A stretch of 64,000 nucleotides of DNA from Fulvivirga marina (lineage in GTDB: Bacteria > Bacteroidota > Bacteroidia > Cytophagales > Cyclobacteriaceae): positions 904,833 through 968,832 of the forward strand of contig NZ_JAEUGD010000066.1 of NCBI RefSeq assembly GCF_016775155.1, in the 5' to 3' direction. Shown one piece after another: positions 18,451 to 29,200 of this stretch. The translations under genes were made by a program, and so were the position numbers. Within the stretch, counting starts at the first letter, position 1. The number at the start of each line of letters is the position of its first letter. The notes beneath the pieces were generated by a model, which was not told the DNA's origin, made no database searches, and worked only from the letters and a program-made list of their open reading frames with translations.

Positions 18451-18523
18451 CAAAGAAAGGTATTGCACATGCGCGATGCATCACCATAAAATGGGAATAT
18501 GATCAATCACTATATTTAGTGAT
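18451..18523 (-). promoter_or_regulatory. Shared regulatory promoter C (small membrane protein)
   Basis: In gene sense the order is perfect palindrome ATCACTA-N4-TAGTGAT (18523-18506), N18, ATGGTGAT (18487-18480), N21, TTTCTTTG (18458-18451). Distances match A and B to the base. The predicted leader before ATG 18337 also contains an AGAGAGG/CCTCTCT hairpin (18383-18407). Confidence 0.78.
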
Positions 18524-18562
18524 ATGGAAAGACAGAGATCATTCTATAAATCAATCGCTTTA

Positions 18563-18715
18563 CTACTTTTTCTTCTTTTTATCTTCAAAAAGCATTCGCA
18601 TAGATGGGGTTACCGTATCATCAAACTGACCACTTTTGTTTGCCCAGATAAACAAAGCCAGAAAGCTACCGGCAACTACCATACTTATTATGATCAAAAT
18701 GAATATTACTGACAT
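18563..18715 (-). CDS. ccoS: CcoS, cbb3-type cytochrome oxidase assembly protein
   Basis: This is a 50-residue protein: a single N-terminal transmembrane helix (MSVIFILIIISMVVAG), then the CcoS hallmark FLALFIWANKSGQFDD and a short Lys-rich tail. Its ATG shares one base with the ccoI stop codon (TAATG), so translation is probably coupled. CcoS is a small inner-membrane factor needed for cofactor insertion into cbb3 oxidase and is usually encoded right after ccoI. The ccoNOP structural genes that often follow are not in the window. Confidence 0.88.
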   Translation of the reverse strand: MSVIFILIIISMVVAGSFLALFIWANKSGQFDDTVTPSMRMLFEDKKKKK

Positions 18716-21105
18716 TAGAATAAATGTTTTTTATGTGCAAAATAATTACCAGTAAAAGTAGCAAATGCAACTACTGATATACTGCTCAATGGCATTAAAA
18801 TGGCAGCAAATATCGGAGTAAGTACTCCGGTAATGGCAAATGTTAATCCAACTACATTATATAGGAATGATATAACGAAACTGGCGATAATAATGTTCTT
18901 ACCATACTTTGCGTAGTCTAGGTACGTTGCCAAATGCTTGAGATGTCCACCCTCAAGAATACCATCACACGCCGGGGAAAAGGAGGAAACATCCTCTGTA
19001 ACTGCAATCCCTACATCGCTTTGCTTCAGAGCACCTGCATCATTAAGCCCATCACCGAGCATCATTACCTTATGCCCTTTTTCCTGCAATTGCTTGATGT
19101 AATCAAGCTTATCCTGAGGCTGTTGTCGAAACCTCATCTCTGTTTTGCCTGTAAATACCTCCTCTAGTTGCGAGCGCTCATGGTCGTTATCTCCTGAAAG
19201 TATGGCTAATTTATACCCTTGCAATCGACCTACCAAAGTACTTAGTCCTTCCCTGTACTGATTTCTTACCTCAAAGTAACCTCGCGATATACCATCAATA
19301 GCCAGATAAACCCTTCCTGGTTCATCCTTCACATCATCCATACCAATATAGCTGGGTTTACCTAGCCGCAGCAGATGTCCGTTGACCGTACCCTGAAGCC
19401 CGTTACCAGGAATTTCCTTAAAATCAGATATGGTAAAACCAGTATCTTTCAGGCTCTTTTTAATCTTTTGACTTACTGGGTGAATGGAGTTTTCCACCAA
19501 CTTTCTGACCATACCACCTTCCTCTTCGGTAAGAGTTTTTCCAAAAAATTTAACTTTACCTTCCCCGCTCTCCGTCAGGGTACCTGTTTTGTCAAATACA
19601 ATCGTATCTATCGCGTTTAGTTTCTCCGCTGTTGGGGCAGACTTAAGGTAAAACCTATTGCGCCCAAAAACACGTATGGTATTACCGTTGGTAAATGGTG
19701 CTGAAAGAGCCAGGGCACAGGGACATGCTACAATGAGTATGGCCGTTGCAACCTGCCACATATTATCCGGATTGACAAAATACCAGAATACCGTTGCCAC
19801 CAGGGCTATGGCCAAAATGATAAACGTAAAATATTTACTTATTCGATTGGTTATTTCTTCGGTTCCCAGCTCATCTGTAACCTTAAAGGCATGGTTATTC
19901 CATAGGGAGGTCAAATAGCTCTGTGAGCTGGGTTTAGCAATTCTCACTGTAATACGCTCTCCTATTTGTCTCCCCCCTGCATAAAGCTGGTCTTTTGCCT
20001 TCATAACTACAGGTTTTTCCTCCCCTGTCACAAAACTGTAATCAATATTGGCTCTTTGACTTAGTAATACGGCATCAGCGGGTATTATTTCGTGATTCCT
20101 GATTACGACTTCATCACCTGCCTTCAGATCTGCAATGGGTACAGTGGTAGTCACACCATTTTCTACCCTGGTGGCTGCCAGAGGAAAATACGATTTATAG
20201 TCACGCTCAAACGAAAGGTTTTCGTAAGTTTTACTTTGAAACCATTTACCTATGAGTAGAAAGAATACTAAAGCTCCTAACGAGTCCAGATAACCTGCAC
20301 CTGTTTTCGTAAGTATTTCATAAAGACTACGACCAAATAACGCCACAACACCAAGAGCAATGGGAACATCTATGTTAACGAAGCCGCTACTTAAACCTTT
20401 ATAAGCTGAAATAAAGTAATCTCGTGCAGAGTATAGCAATACAGGCAAAGCCAAAACTATGTTGAGATAGGCAAAAAACTTTTTGAATGAGTCATCCATT
20501 GACTCATCAATACCAAGATACTCAGGAAAGCTTAGCAACATTATATTACCAAAACAGAATGCCGCTACACCTATTTTCACTGATAGTGCAGAACTGGTCT
20601 TTTTCTTTTTATTATCATTACCTTCAGTATCAAACTGTGGCGGATAGCCTATTGAAGATAGCAGTGCCGCCAATTCTGGCAGTTGGATAACCGTAGGGTT
20701 ATACCTGATCTCTGCAGTTTTCTTTAAAAAATTGACTGAAGACTGGATAACTCCCGGGTGAAAATCTGCCAGATTTTCCAAAACGTACACACACGAGCTA
20801 CAATGGATATCAGGAAGTGATAATTGGATGAGATTATAACCCTCAGACTGAAAGCTCAATAGCTTATCTCTGATCTCCTTATTTTCTAAAAAATCGTACC
20901 TACCAACGAGATGTGGTTTAGACTTATTCCGGGTTTCATAAAGCTCGCGCAGGTCATCTGTTTGAAACAACTCATATATGGTTTTGCAACCTACACAGCA
21001 AAAATCTTTATCATCAAAGATAATATGGTCATTGCGACATTCCTCCTCACAATGGTAGCATTTCACCTGCTTATCAACGCGCTCTTCTACAGCAGCTTCT
21101 TTCAT
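18715..21105 (-). CDS. ccoI: CcoI/FixI-type copper-translocating P-type ATPase
   Basis: This 796-residue protein has an N-terminal Cys-rich metal-binding segment (about 16-50, CYHCEEEC and FCCVGCKTIYELF) and an HMA domain with DIHCSSCVYVLENL. About eight membrane helices are present, with the P1B metal site VACPCALALSAP. The phosphorylation motif is DKTGTLTE and the hinge is MLGDGLNDAGALKQSD. This domain plan is that of CcoI/FixI, which supplies copper for cbb3-type cytochrome c oxidase assembly at the inner membrane. It is coupled to ccoS downstream. No oxidase genes are adjacent. Confidence 0.92.
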   Translation of the reverse strand: MKEAAVEERVDKQVKCYHCEEECRNDHIIFDDKDFCCVGCKTIYELFQTDDLRELYETRNKSKPHLVGRYDFLENKEIRDKLLSFQSEGYNLIQLSLPDIHCSSCVYVLENLADFHPGVIQSSVNFLKKTAEIRYNPTVIQLPELAALLSSIGYPPQFDTEGNDNKKKKTSSALSVKIGVAAFCFGNIMLLSFPEYLGIDESMDDSFKKFFAYLNIVLALPVLLYSARDYFISAYKGLSSGFVNIDVPIALGVVALFGRSLYEILTKTGAGYLDSLGALVFFLLIGKWFQSKTYENLSFERDYKSYFPLAATRVENGVTTTVPIADLKAGDEVVIRNHEIIPADAVLLSQRANIDYSFVTGEEKPVVMKAKDQLYAGGRQIGERITVRIAKPSSQSYLTSLWNNHAFKVTDELGTEEITNRISKYFTFIILAIALVATVFWYFVNPDNMWQVATAILIVACPCALALSAPFTNGNTIRVFGRNRFYLKSAPTAEKLNAIDTIVFDKTGTLTESGEGKVKFFGKTLTEEEGGMVRKLVENSIHPVSQKIKKSLKDTGFTISDFKEIPGNGLQGTVNGHLLRLGKPSYIGMDDVKDEPGRVYLAIDGISRGYFEVRNQYREGLSTLVGRLQGYKLAILSGDNDHERSQLEEVFTGKTEMRFRQQPQDKLDYIKQLQEKGHKVMMLGDGLNDAGALKQSDVGIAVTEDVSSFSPACDGILEGGHLKHLATYLDYAKYGKNIIIASFVISFLYNVVGLTFAITGVLTPIFAAILMPLSSISVVAFATFTGNYFAHKKHLF

Positions 21106-21225
21106 AGACCACTCTCAGTTTTAATAGAGGATACTCCCTGCATGTTTAATATTAACTACGCCCCAAAGTACTCCTATTTAATTCCGGAATGGAAAGAGAA
21201 CAGTCAACGATAAAGATGATCTTCG

Positions 21226-21894
21226 TCAGTTTTTCGACATAAGCTGGCGTATAGAAACGGTGTGGTAAAATATTGCAACAGGCAATAAAACACCCGGCAA
21301 CAGTAAATAAGGCACCTGTACAAATTGCAGCGCCTGAAATGTATCCGCCAAATCACTGAAGTAGTATGTCGATATAAAGGAATAACCTGTGAGTATCAAT
21401 ATGCAGACAGAAAGTATATTCCATATCAACAGTCCTTTCCTGCCCAGTATGTTTCTCTGCCCCAGAAACCCAACAAGCAATGCTGAAACACCTACTAAAA
21501 TATCGAAGTTAGTACCTTCAAAAGTCACGGACTTAGGAAATACCCCATTTAAGAAAGCTCCGTAGATGAGACCTTCCACCAATATTCTAAAGGTCTGAAT
21601 ATAAACTACAAATGTAACTGGAACCCTGGCCATTGCCTCCTTAAACAAGGAACTACCTGAAAAAAAGACACTTATAATGATCGAAGGTATTATAATCAAT
21701 AACGGAACTCTGGGGGGCAAGCTAAAATCGCTTAGAACGCCAGTGTTGGATAGCGCAAGCAAATAGATCAGCCAGGTCAGAAAGCCCAGCACATAGTTTC
21801 TTATTAACCTTTTCCGTTCATCAGACCTTCGCAATATGTAAAACGGGCTGAAAGACATGCCCAGTGACAATAAATAAAATCCTGTTACTACCAT
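21226..21894 (-). CDS. Multi-pass membrane protein of unknown function
   Basis: The start is set at ATG 21894 (MVVTGFYLLSLGM); the frame opens earlier at 21948 with a Cys-rich stretch that is probably not translated. The 222-residue product has about seven hydrophobic helices spaced by short loops, with no recognised motif. It follows the AraC regulator gene on the same strand with a 59-bp gap and may be co-transcribed with it. A sensor-like 7TM protein is possible but not shown. Confidence 0.6.
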   Translation of the reverse strand: MVVTGFYLLSLGMSFSPFYILRRSDERKRLIRNYVLGFLTWLIYLLALSNTGVLSDFSLPPRVPLLIIIPSIIISVFFSGSSLFKEAMARVPVTFVVYIQTFRILVEGLIYGAFLNGVFPKSVTFEGTNFDILVGVSALLVGFLGQRNILGRKGLLIWNILSVCILILTGYSFISTYYFSDLADTFQALQFVQVPYLLLPGVLLPVAIFYHTVSIRQLMSKN

Positions 21895-21953
21895 AATGAT
21901 GTCTTTTGTGCAAAAATATGCACAGTTACAACCTGAGCATCTATCCAATATTG

Positions 21954-22904
21954 CTAATTTCCCTTTCTATACTTTAAAGGAGATACTTTATGGTACTTAT
22001 GAAAAAAGCGGGAAAAGGAATTGGCTTCAGCAAACCCGATCATATCGGCTATTTCACTAACTTGCAATTTGGTATGTTTCAATAACATTTCAGCTTTCTG
22101 TATCCTAATCGAGATGATATATTCATGAGGGGTGCAATGAAATACACTTTTAAAGACACGTAAAAAATGAAACCTGGAAAGCAGACATACCTGACTTAGT
22201 TCATTAAGAGAAACAGGTTTCTGATAGTGAGCATGAATGTAGTCTATCGCCTGTAACATTCTCGACATCAACTCCCTTTTCGTTGTGGGCTTCACAGATG
22301 AAATCCGGCTAAAGCCTTTCCTGTCCAAATCTGTCTTTTTGAGTAAATCTGTTAACAGGTTATGTAGTAAAACCTCCTCCTCTTCTACAAAGGAAAAAGT
22401 ATTGTAACCCTTATTATAAAAGTCCTGAAGTAATATAATGTGACGAGCTATATCAGGTTCCAGCCACCTTGATCTTGTAAATACATGATGATGACAGCTT
22501 TCAACATGCGGGTTATCAAGTAAATGCTCATGAGATTTTGCCCTGGCATAAGCTGTATGCTCAAACAACTCCTGCCCGAAATGAACATTAAATGTAGTGG
22601 TCGAAACAGCCTCTGGTATTATCAGGTCATAGTTCTGGCCTTTATTCACCAGGCAAAAGGAATCCTGATCAATCGTAACCTCACGCCCATCTGCCACCAC
22701 TAAGCCTTTACCTTTCAAATTTAAAAACATGGAAAAAGGCGCCAGGATGTCAGTGCGCTCGGCTCCTTTGCTAGTAGTACTCAATACCACATTAGGCCAG
22801 CCTTTACCGGGGATAACCCGACCATTTACGTCTTTTCTATCTTCAAAATTGGTCTTTGCCTTATTTCTTATCCAATGTATATCAGGAAAAGCCTTAAGTA
22901 GCAT
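21954..22904 (-). CDS. AraC-family transcriptional regulator
   Basis: This 316-residue protein has an N-terminal cupin-like region (about 50-190) and a C-terminal AraC double helix-turn-helix (about 215-316). The motifs are SLNELSQVCLLSRFHFLRVF, a second helix pair EIADMIGFAEANSFSRFFHK and the terminal SPLKYRKGN. It is divergently oriented to the polyketide synthase gene across a 359-bp region and is the natural candidate for its regulator. Confidence 0.85.
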   Translation of the reverse strand: MLLKAFPDIHWIRNKAKTNFEDRKDVNGRVIPGKGWPNVVLSTTSKGAERTDILAPFSMFLNLKGKGLVVADGREVTIDQDSFCLVNKGQNYDLIIPEAVSTTTFNVHFGQELFEHTAYARAKSHEHLLDNPHVESCHHHVFTRSRWLEPDIARHIILLQDFYNKGYNTFSFVEEEEVLLHNLLTDLLKKTDLDRKGFSRISSVKPTTKRELMSRMLQAIDYIHAHYQKPVSLNELSQVCLLSRFHFLRVFKSVFHCTPHEYIISIRIQKAEMLLKHTKLQVSEIADMIGFAEANSFSRFFHKYHKVSPLKYRKGN

Positions 22905-23263
22905 TTTTGATCAGATTGTTACAAAGTATAAATATACAAACCTTTAAATACGAATATGTTATAAACTAATAATTCTGCGTCTCCATAACTCATATGAATT
23001 AAAAATAGGTGTTAAAGGGATTTTTCCTCCTGATTTGACTCAGGGATATCCCCTAGTACCCTTAGACATCCCTGATATTCCACCCTGAAGAAAATCAGAA
23101 AACGAGCTCATAGCTCTTCAAAGTATTCCTTAAAAGCCAAAATAGAACCTTTTATATCAATGATTTACTGATTTAGTAAAATCAGTAAATCCCCTGAAAT
23201 AATCGCTCCAGCTTCTTCCCAACTTAGTATCAATAAAAACATCACTGCTAAAACCATCCGATC
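22905..23263. other. Divergent intergenic region between araC-type regulator and PKS
   Basis: No gene is seen in these 359 bp. The region is AT-rich near both starts. It holds an 8-bp inverted pair TCAGGGAT/ATCCCTGA (23040-23047 and 23068-23075) and the perfect palindrome described separately at 23162-23191. Promoters for both divergent genes should lie here, but no clear TAnnTTTG box was identified. Confidence 0.6.
23162..23191. promoter_or_regulatory. Perfect 11-bp inverted repeat upstream of PKS (operator or leader hairpin)
   Basis: GATTTACTGAT (23162-23172) and ATCAGTAAATC (23181-23191) are exact inverse complements around TTAGTAAA, ending 72 bp before the PKS ATG. The spacer itself repeats the TTTAGTAAA-like half. 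A dimeric repressor operator is the simplest reading; a 5' UTR hairpin is the alternative. Confidence 0.6.
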
Positions 23264-26200
23264 ATGTCAAAAGAACCTATAGCAATCACCGGAATGTCCT
23301 GCCGCTTTCCAAAAGCGCAGAGTCTGCAGGACTTTTGGTGTCTCCTCGAAAAAGGGGAAGACACCATTGAAGAAATCAAACGATGGAACATTGATAAGTA
23401 CTACAGCCCTGATAAAGGGGCGAAAGACAAAACCCATCAAAGGCATGGATCCATGCTACAACACATTGACGATTTCGATCCATTATTTTTTAATATATCA
23501 CCTGCGGAAGCTGCTGAGATGAACCCATCTCAAAAACTTATGATGGAACTTGTTTGGGAATGCATAGAGAACAGCAATGCTACATATGAAAGCATAACAG
23601 ACAGTAAGGTAGGCGTTTACATAGGTAACATCTGGAGTGACTTTGAGCACTTGCGAAAGCATAAGCATGCAGAGGTTACCTCCCACTCTGCCGTTGGTCA
23701 ATCAGCCAATATCATAGCCAACAGAATATCTTTCTTTTATGGCTTTTCAGGTCCTAGTCTGGTAGTTGACACCGGCTGTTCATCTTCGTTAGTGGCATTG
23801 CATCTAGCCTGCCAGAGCCTTTGGGATGGCTCTATTGAACAAAGCATAGTAGGTGGTGTAAACCATACCTTGGACCCTGACCAAAATATACTACTATCTA
23901 AATTTGGTGGTTTATCTGCAAAAGGAAAATGCAGCACTTTTGATGCGGGAGCCGACGGTTTTGTGCGAGGCGAGGGAGGAGGAATAATATTATTGAAAAG
24001 GCTATCCGACGCAGAACGTGATGGAGACAAGATATATGCCGTAATCAAAGGAACTGCCATAAACAACAATGGCTTCAATGAAAACCTGCCTGCCACAAGC
24101 ATTAAAGGTCAACTCGACGTACTGGCAGAAGCCTATAAAGACTCCGGCATAAAACCCGGTGAAGTCCATTATGTAGAAACTCACGGCACAGGAACCCCAC
24201 TAGGCGACCCTACAGAAACAAATGCTTTGGGAATGTTTTTTAATAAAAAAAGAAAAAGACCTCTTCATGTAGGTTCTGTAAAAACAAATATAGGCCACTT
24301 GGAAGGAGCAGCTGGCATAGCCGGTTTGATCAAAGCCATTTTGGCTATTAATCACCGGCAGTTGCCTAAAAACCTAAATTTCAATAAGCCAAATCCAAAA
24401 ATTGATTTTGACGGACTCAACCTGAAGGTTCAGGCTACACATACAGAATGGCCATCAGCTAAAGGAGAAACACTAAAAGCGGGGGTTAACTCCTTTGGCT
24501 GGGGAGGCACCAATGGACACACAATCTTAGAGGAGTACAAGCCAAAAACAAACCTGTTTAACTCGGCAAAAAAAATACACAACCACAAATTCGTTTTGCC
24601 AATTTCTGCCCGGTCTGAAAAAGCGCTCACTGACTATGTTAAGAGTTACACAAACTACCTAAAGTATAGTATTAATGGTGCGCCCAATGAGTTTATTCAT
24701 ACTGTAACTGCTACAGCACTCAGAAAACCAGCCTTCGAATTCAGTAAAGCTTTTGCTGCCGACAGCAAGCAAGAGATGATTGAGAAACTTGATGAGTATC
24801 TCAAAAGCCCTGAGATAAACTCAACAAGTATCGAAAAACAAAAAGTAGTATTTGTTTTTCCCGGACAGGGTTCTCAATGGATTGGTATGGGACGTGACCT
24901 GTATGCAACAGAACCCATCTTCAAAAAAGCAATAGACGAATGCGAAGCAGCATTTTCCAAATACTGCAACTGGTCGCTGACAGCTCAGCTAAAGGCCAAT
25001 GTAAGTACCAGTAGGATGAACGAAATCAATGTTATCCAGCCCGCTCTTTGTGCTATGCAGATAGCTCTGGCCAGACTCTGGGAATCCATTGGCTTAAAGC
25101 CGGATGCCGTTACCGGTCATAGCATGGGCGAAGTGGCCGCCGCTTATATTTCTGGTAGCATTACGCTGGATGAAGCTGCAAGAGTGATTTGTACCAGAAG
25201 TAAACTAATGAAAACAGTTAGTGGTAAAGGTGGCGCTATGGCTGTAACAGAACTTACTGTTCCCGAGGCCGAAGAAATCATCAAAAAATACACTGGATTA
25301 TCAGTTGCGGTAAATAACAGTCCTAAATCAACAGTAATAGCCGGAGACCAGAAAATTATCAATGAGCTACTGGAAGAGCTTGAGCGTCAGGGCAAGTTTT
25401 GTCGCCAGGTAAAAGTTGACGTAGCCTCACACAGTGCTCAAATGGAGCCTTTAAAAGACCAATTGGCAAAAGCCCTTCAGAACATCAACCCACGACAAAA
25501 CAAAATACCCCTTTACTCTACAGTAAAAAACAGAGAAGTATCCGGAGAGGAGCTCAACAACGGGTACTGGGTAGATAACCTAAGAAATGGTGTGCAGTTT
25601 GCCGGCATAATGGAAGAACTCATCAAAAAAGAATTTAACACCTTCATTGAGGTAAGCCCACATCCAGTACTGACTACAGCTATTACAGAGTGTCTGGAAG
25701 CCTTTAATGGTCACGGTATTGTATCGGGCACTCTTGCTAGAAATAAATCCGAAGAAGGCGAACTATACAACAACTTTGACCTGCTTTATCAACAAGGGAT
25801 CAGATTTGATTGGAAAACGTTCTATAGCAATCCTAAAATACCATTCATTAAGCTACCTTCTTACCCATTCCAAAGAGCAACTTATGCCCTTACAGAACGC
25901 AAGCAAAATCATAATACAAAAAGAGAAGGGCACCCCTGGCTTGGAAAAGAGATGAAGCTGGCACAGCTTACCGGATTACATTTCTGGGAAGCTCAGTTTA
26001 GTATCGATGAATTTCCATACCTGAAGGATCATGTCGTCACTGGCAAAATAGTACTACCAGGTGTAAGCTATGTTGAAATGCTGCATGCCGCAGTAGCCCA
26101 ACTTACAGGAAGTCATCAAGTGGTGATCAAAGACCTGAGGTTCAAATCATCTGTAATCATTGATAGTGATGAGAAGGTTAGTGTCCAATTGAAGGTCCAA

Positions 26201-29200
26201 AAAGGTGAAGACACTTCGACATTTACCTTTTACCAAATAGCTGACGGACAATGGGTCGAAACAGCCAGTGGTATATACATCCTCAACAATAGTATTGCAG
26301 AAGGCACCACTGAAAACACCGAGTTTGAAGGAAATATGGATACTGAAGCTTTGTATGAGCAACTACAAACACTTGGTCTACAATATGGCCCATACTTCAG
26401 AGGAATACAAAAGATCAATGTAAATGGTAGACATATTCGAGCCTCAGTAGCTGTAAAAGATATACTGAAGTACAGTCTCAACCAGTACGGCTTCCACCCT
26501 GCGGTTCTCGATGCCTGTCTTCAAACTCTTTTCGCTACACAAAGTAACTGTGATACTGAAAGTACGGCCATGTCTTACCTCTCTGGTATTGAAACCGTGG
26601 AGATCAATAAACCCATTGGATTCACTGATGAACTGTACATTCATACTGAGATCATCAGCCTGGAGTTTACCAACGAAGGCCAGAGTACTTCGCTTACTGC
26701 CAACTGTATCATTACCGATGCTTTAGGCCATGTTTTACTTACTCTGAAGGGCCTGGGTGGTAAGATCTTCAAACTAGAAGAAATTGGAGAACAAAAAGAA
26801 AAATGGTACCACCATATCAACTGGGTGCCTGAACAGGTCAATTTCAAAAACCATGGGCAGAAATCATTCGTAGTAGTGGCTACACAAAACGATGATGTTA
26901 CCAAACAGTTTCTGGAAGAAATAACTGACGCTGGCCATGACTTCCACTGGGTAGCACCTCATACCACCCAGGATACTCCCTTTAGTGCCTCACTCGACCA
27001 AATAGAGCTTGAAAAGGTAGACCACATCATCTATTTCAGCCACGGTCATACCGTAGCTACACAGGAAGCCATCGAAACTGAAAAGGCATTCTACCTGATC
27101 CAGCTATTCAAAGACCTGGAAGCTAAAAAGCTGATGCACTATCCAGGACTTACCATAGTTACTAACGGTGCCTTTGGGATCAAGTCTGATCACATCAACG
27201 TTGCTGCGGGACCAATAGTAGGCATCGGCAGGGTGGCATACAATGAGTTGTCTCAATATGAACCCCAGATCGTTGATCTCAGTTATAACTGTAATTTACA
27301 GGAATTAAGAAATCTCGTAAAGGTTGCCGCGGAACCCGTAGCTAAGGAACGTGAAATAGCCCTGAGAAACGAAAGTTTCTACAGCTCTCGCCTTGCTGGC
27401 TTTGTTCCCGCAATGCCTACCGCGGAGCAAATCTCCTTCTCTACTTCTGCTTACCATCTGGTTACCGGTTACAAAGGCATTGCATTCACACTGGTAGAGT
27501 GGATGTTTGCCCGAGGAGCCCGTAAATTCTGCCTGGTAAGCCGTAGTCATAATATTGATAAAGCATTAAAAACAAGAATAAAATCTCTGGAGGATCAGGG
27601 TGCCACATTCAAAATCGTTGCGTGCGATGTCTGCAATACACCTGCATTGAACAACCTTTTGGATGAGCTTCAAAGCGAGGCCGGTTTGAAAAGTATCATC
27701 CATGCTGCCGGAGTAATCAATGCAGAACAGATTATTAACCTTTCCCATGAAGAGTTCTCTTCAATACTGGCCCCAAAAGTTATAGGGGCATGGAACCTTC
27801 ACCAAGCCTCAAGAAAGTATGCACTCGATCACTTCATCATGTTCTCCTCTGCTTCCAGCCTTTTAGGTCTGAGTGGTCAGGTAAGCTATGTAGCCGCCAA
27901 CACCTTTCTGGATGCACTGGCTCAATACCGACAAAAGCAGCATCTACCCGCCCTCTGCATTAACTGGGGAGTGATATCGGATGTCGGTATGGTAGCATCG
28001 CTCAAAAATCTGGAGAAGTTCGCTGAGGCCGAAGGCTTTGTAGCTACCCCCATGTCGGATGCTGTAAAAGCACTGGACAAAATATTTGACCAGAGCCCTG
28101 CTAACATGGGAGTATTCCAAGTGAATGCCGATCAGACTGCCGAACATTTTCCTGCATTGGGTAACAGCAAGTACTTCTCTGGCCTCCTTCATAAAAACGA
28201 GGACACAAATGCAGGTCAGTCACTCTTGCAGACACTAGAAAGTGTACCTAATTCGGAAGAATGGCTGGATGCACTGGAAAGCCATCTGAAGAAGCTAACC
28301 GCCAGCATTATCAAATCGCCGGAAGATCAATTATCTACAACTATGAAGTTCAAGAGCTTAGGTATCGATTCTTTAATGGCCGTGCAGTTCAGAAACAAAC
28401 TGGAAAAGGAGCTGAATATCAAACTTTCGGTAACAGACATCTGGGAGCATCCAACCATTGCCGAATATGCTACCTTTCTGGTGGAGAAGCTGTTCAAGGT
28501 CAAAAAGCAGAAGGAAGAACAAAGTACCTCTGAACCGACCATTGTTGCCAGCACTTCCAATGCTAAACATAAGGTACAATTGGTATGTTTTCATGATGCC
28601 GGAGGTAATGCCAACCTGTATGCAGACTGGGAGGAAAAACTGGCAAACAATATACAGCTCGTGACTGTTGAACTGCCTGGCAGGGGGAAATCATCATCTA
28701 TGCAACCATTCACCAATATGAAGCAAGCCGTCCACAAGATCTCTGATACACTAATGGGCGTAATGGACAAACCTGCGATCTTCTTCGGGCATAGCATGGG
28801 AGGCCTGATAGCATTTGAGGTAATGCGTGAGCTGAGAAGAAGACTGGCAAGACCTCCTGTAAGCCTCATAGTTTCATCTACACCACAACTGGCTTCCTAT
28901 GACAAACAGCACCTGGATCACAATGCTGATGATCAAACTCTGACAAAGCGTTTCCCTCATCTGAGCAAAGAAGCCATACCTGATACCGAGCTTCGTGAGA
29001 TACTGATCAGACTTTTAAGAAACGACCTGATATTACTCGACTCTTACAAGTATGAATTCGCTCCTCCTATGGATGTCAACATCATTGCCATACATGGAAA
29101 AAGTGATATCACGGTAAGTAACAAACAAATGAACCTCTGGAAAAATGAAACCACCCTGAAATTCAGGTTCATAGAGCGCGAAGGTGACCACCATTACCTA

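Noticed and set aside
25421-25432. Firm assignment of AT substrate from the VASH motif
   Set aside because: GHSMGE plus VASH is an intermediate combination, so malonyl and methylmalonyl both remain possible.
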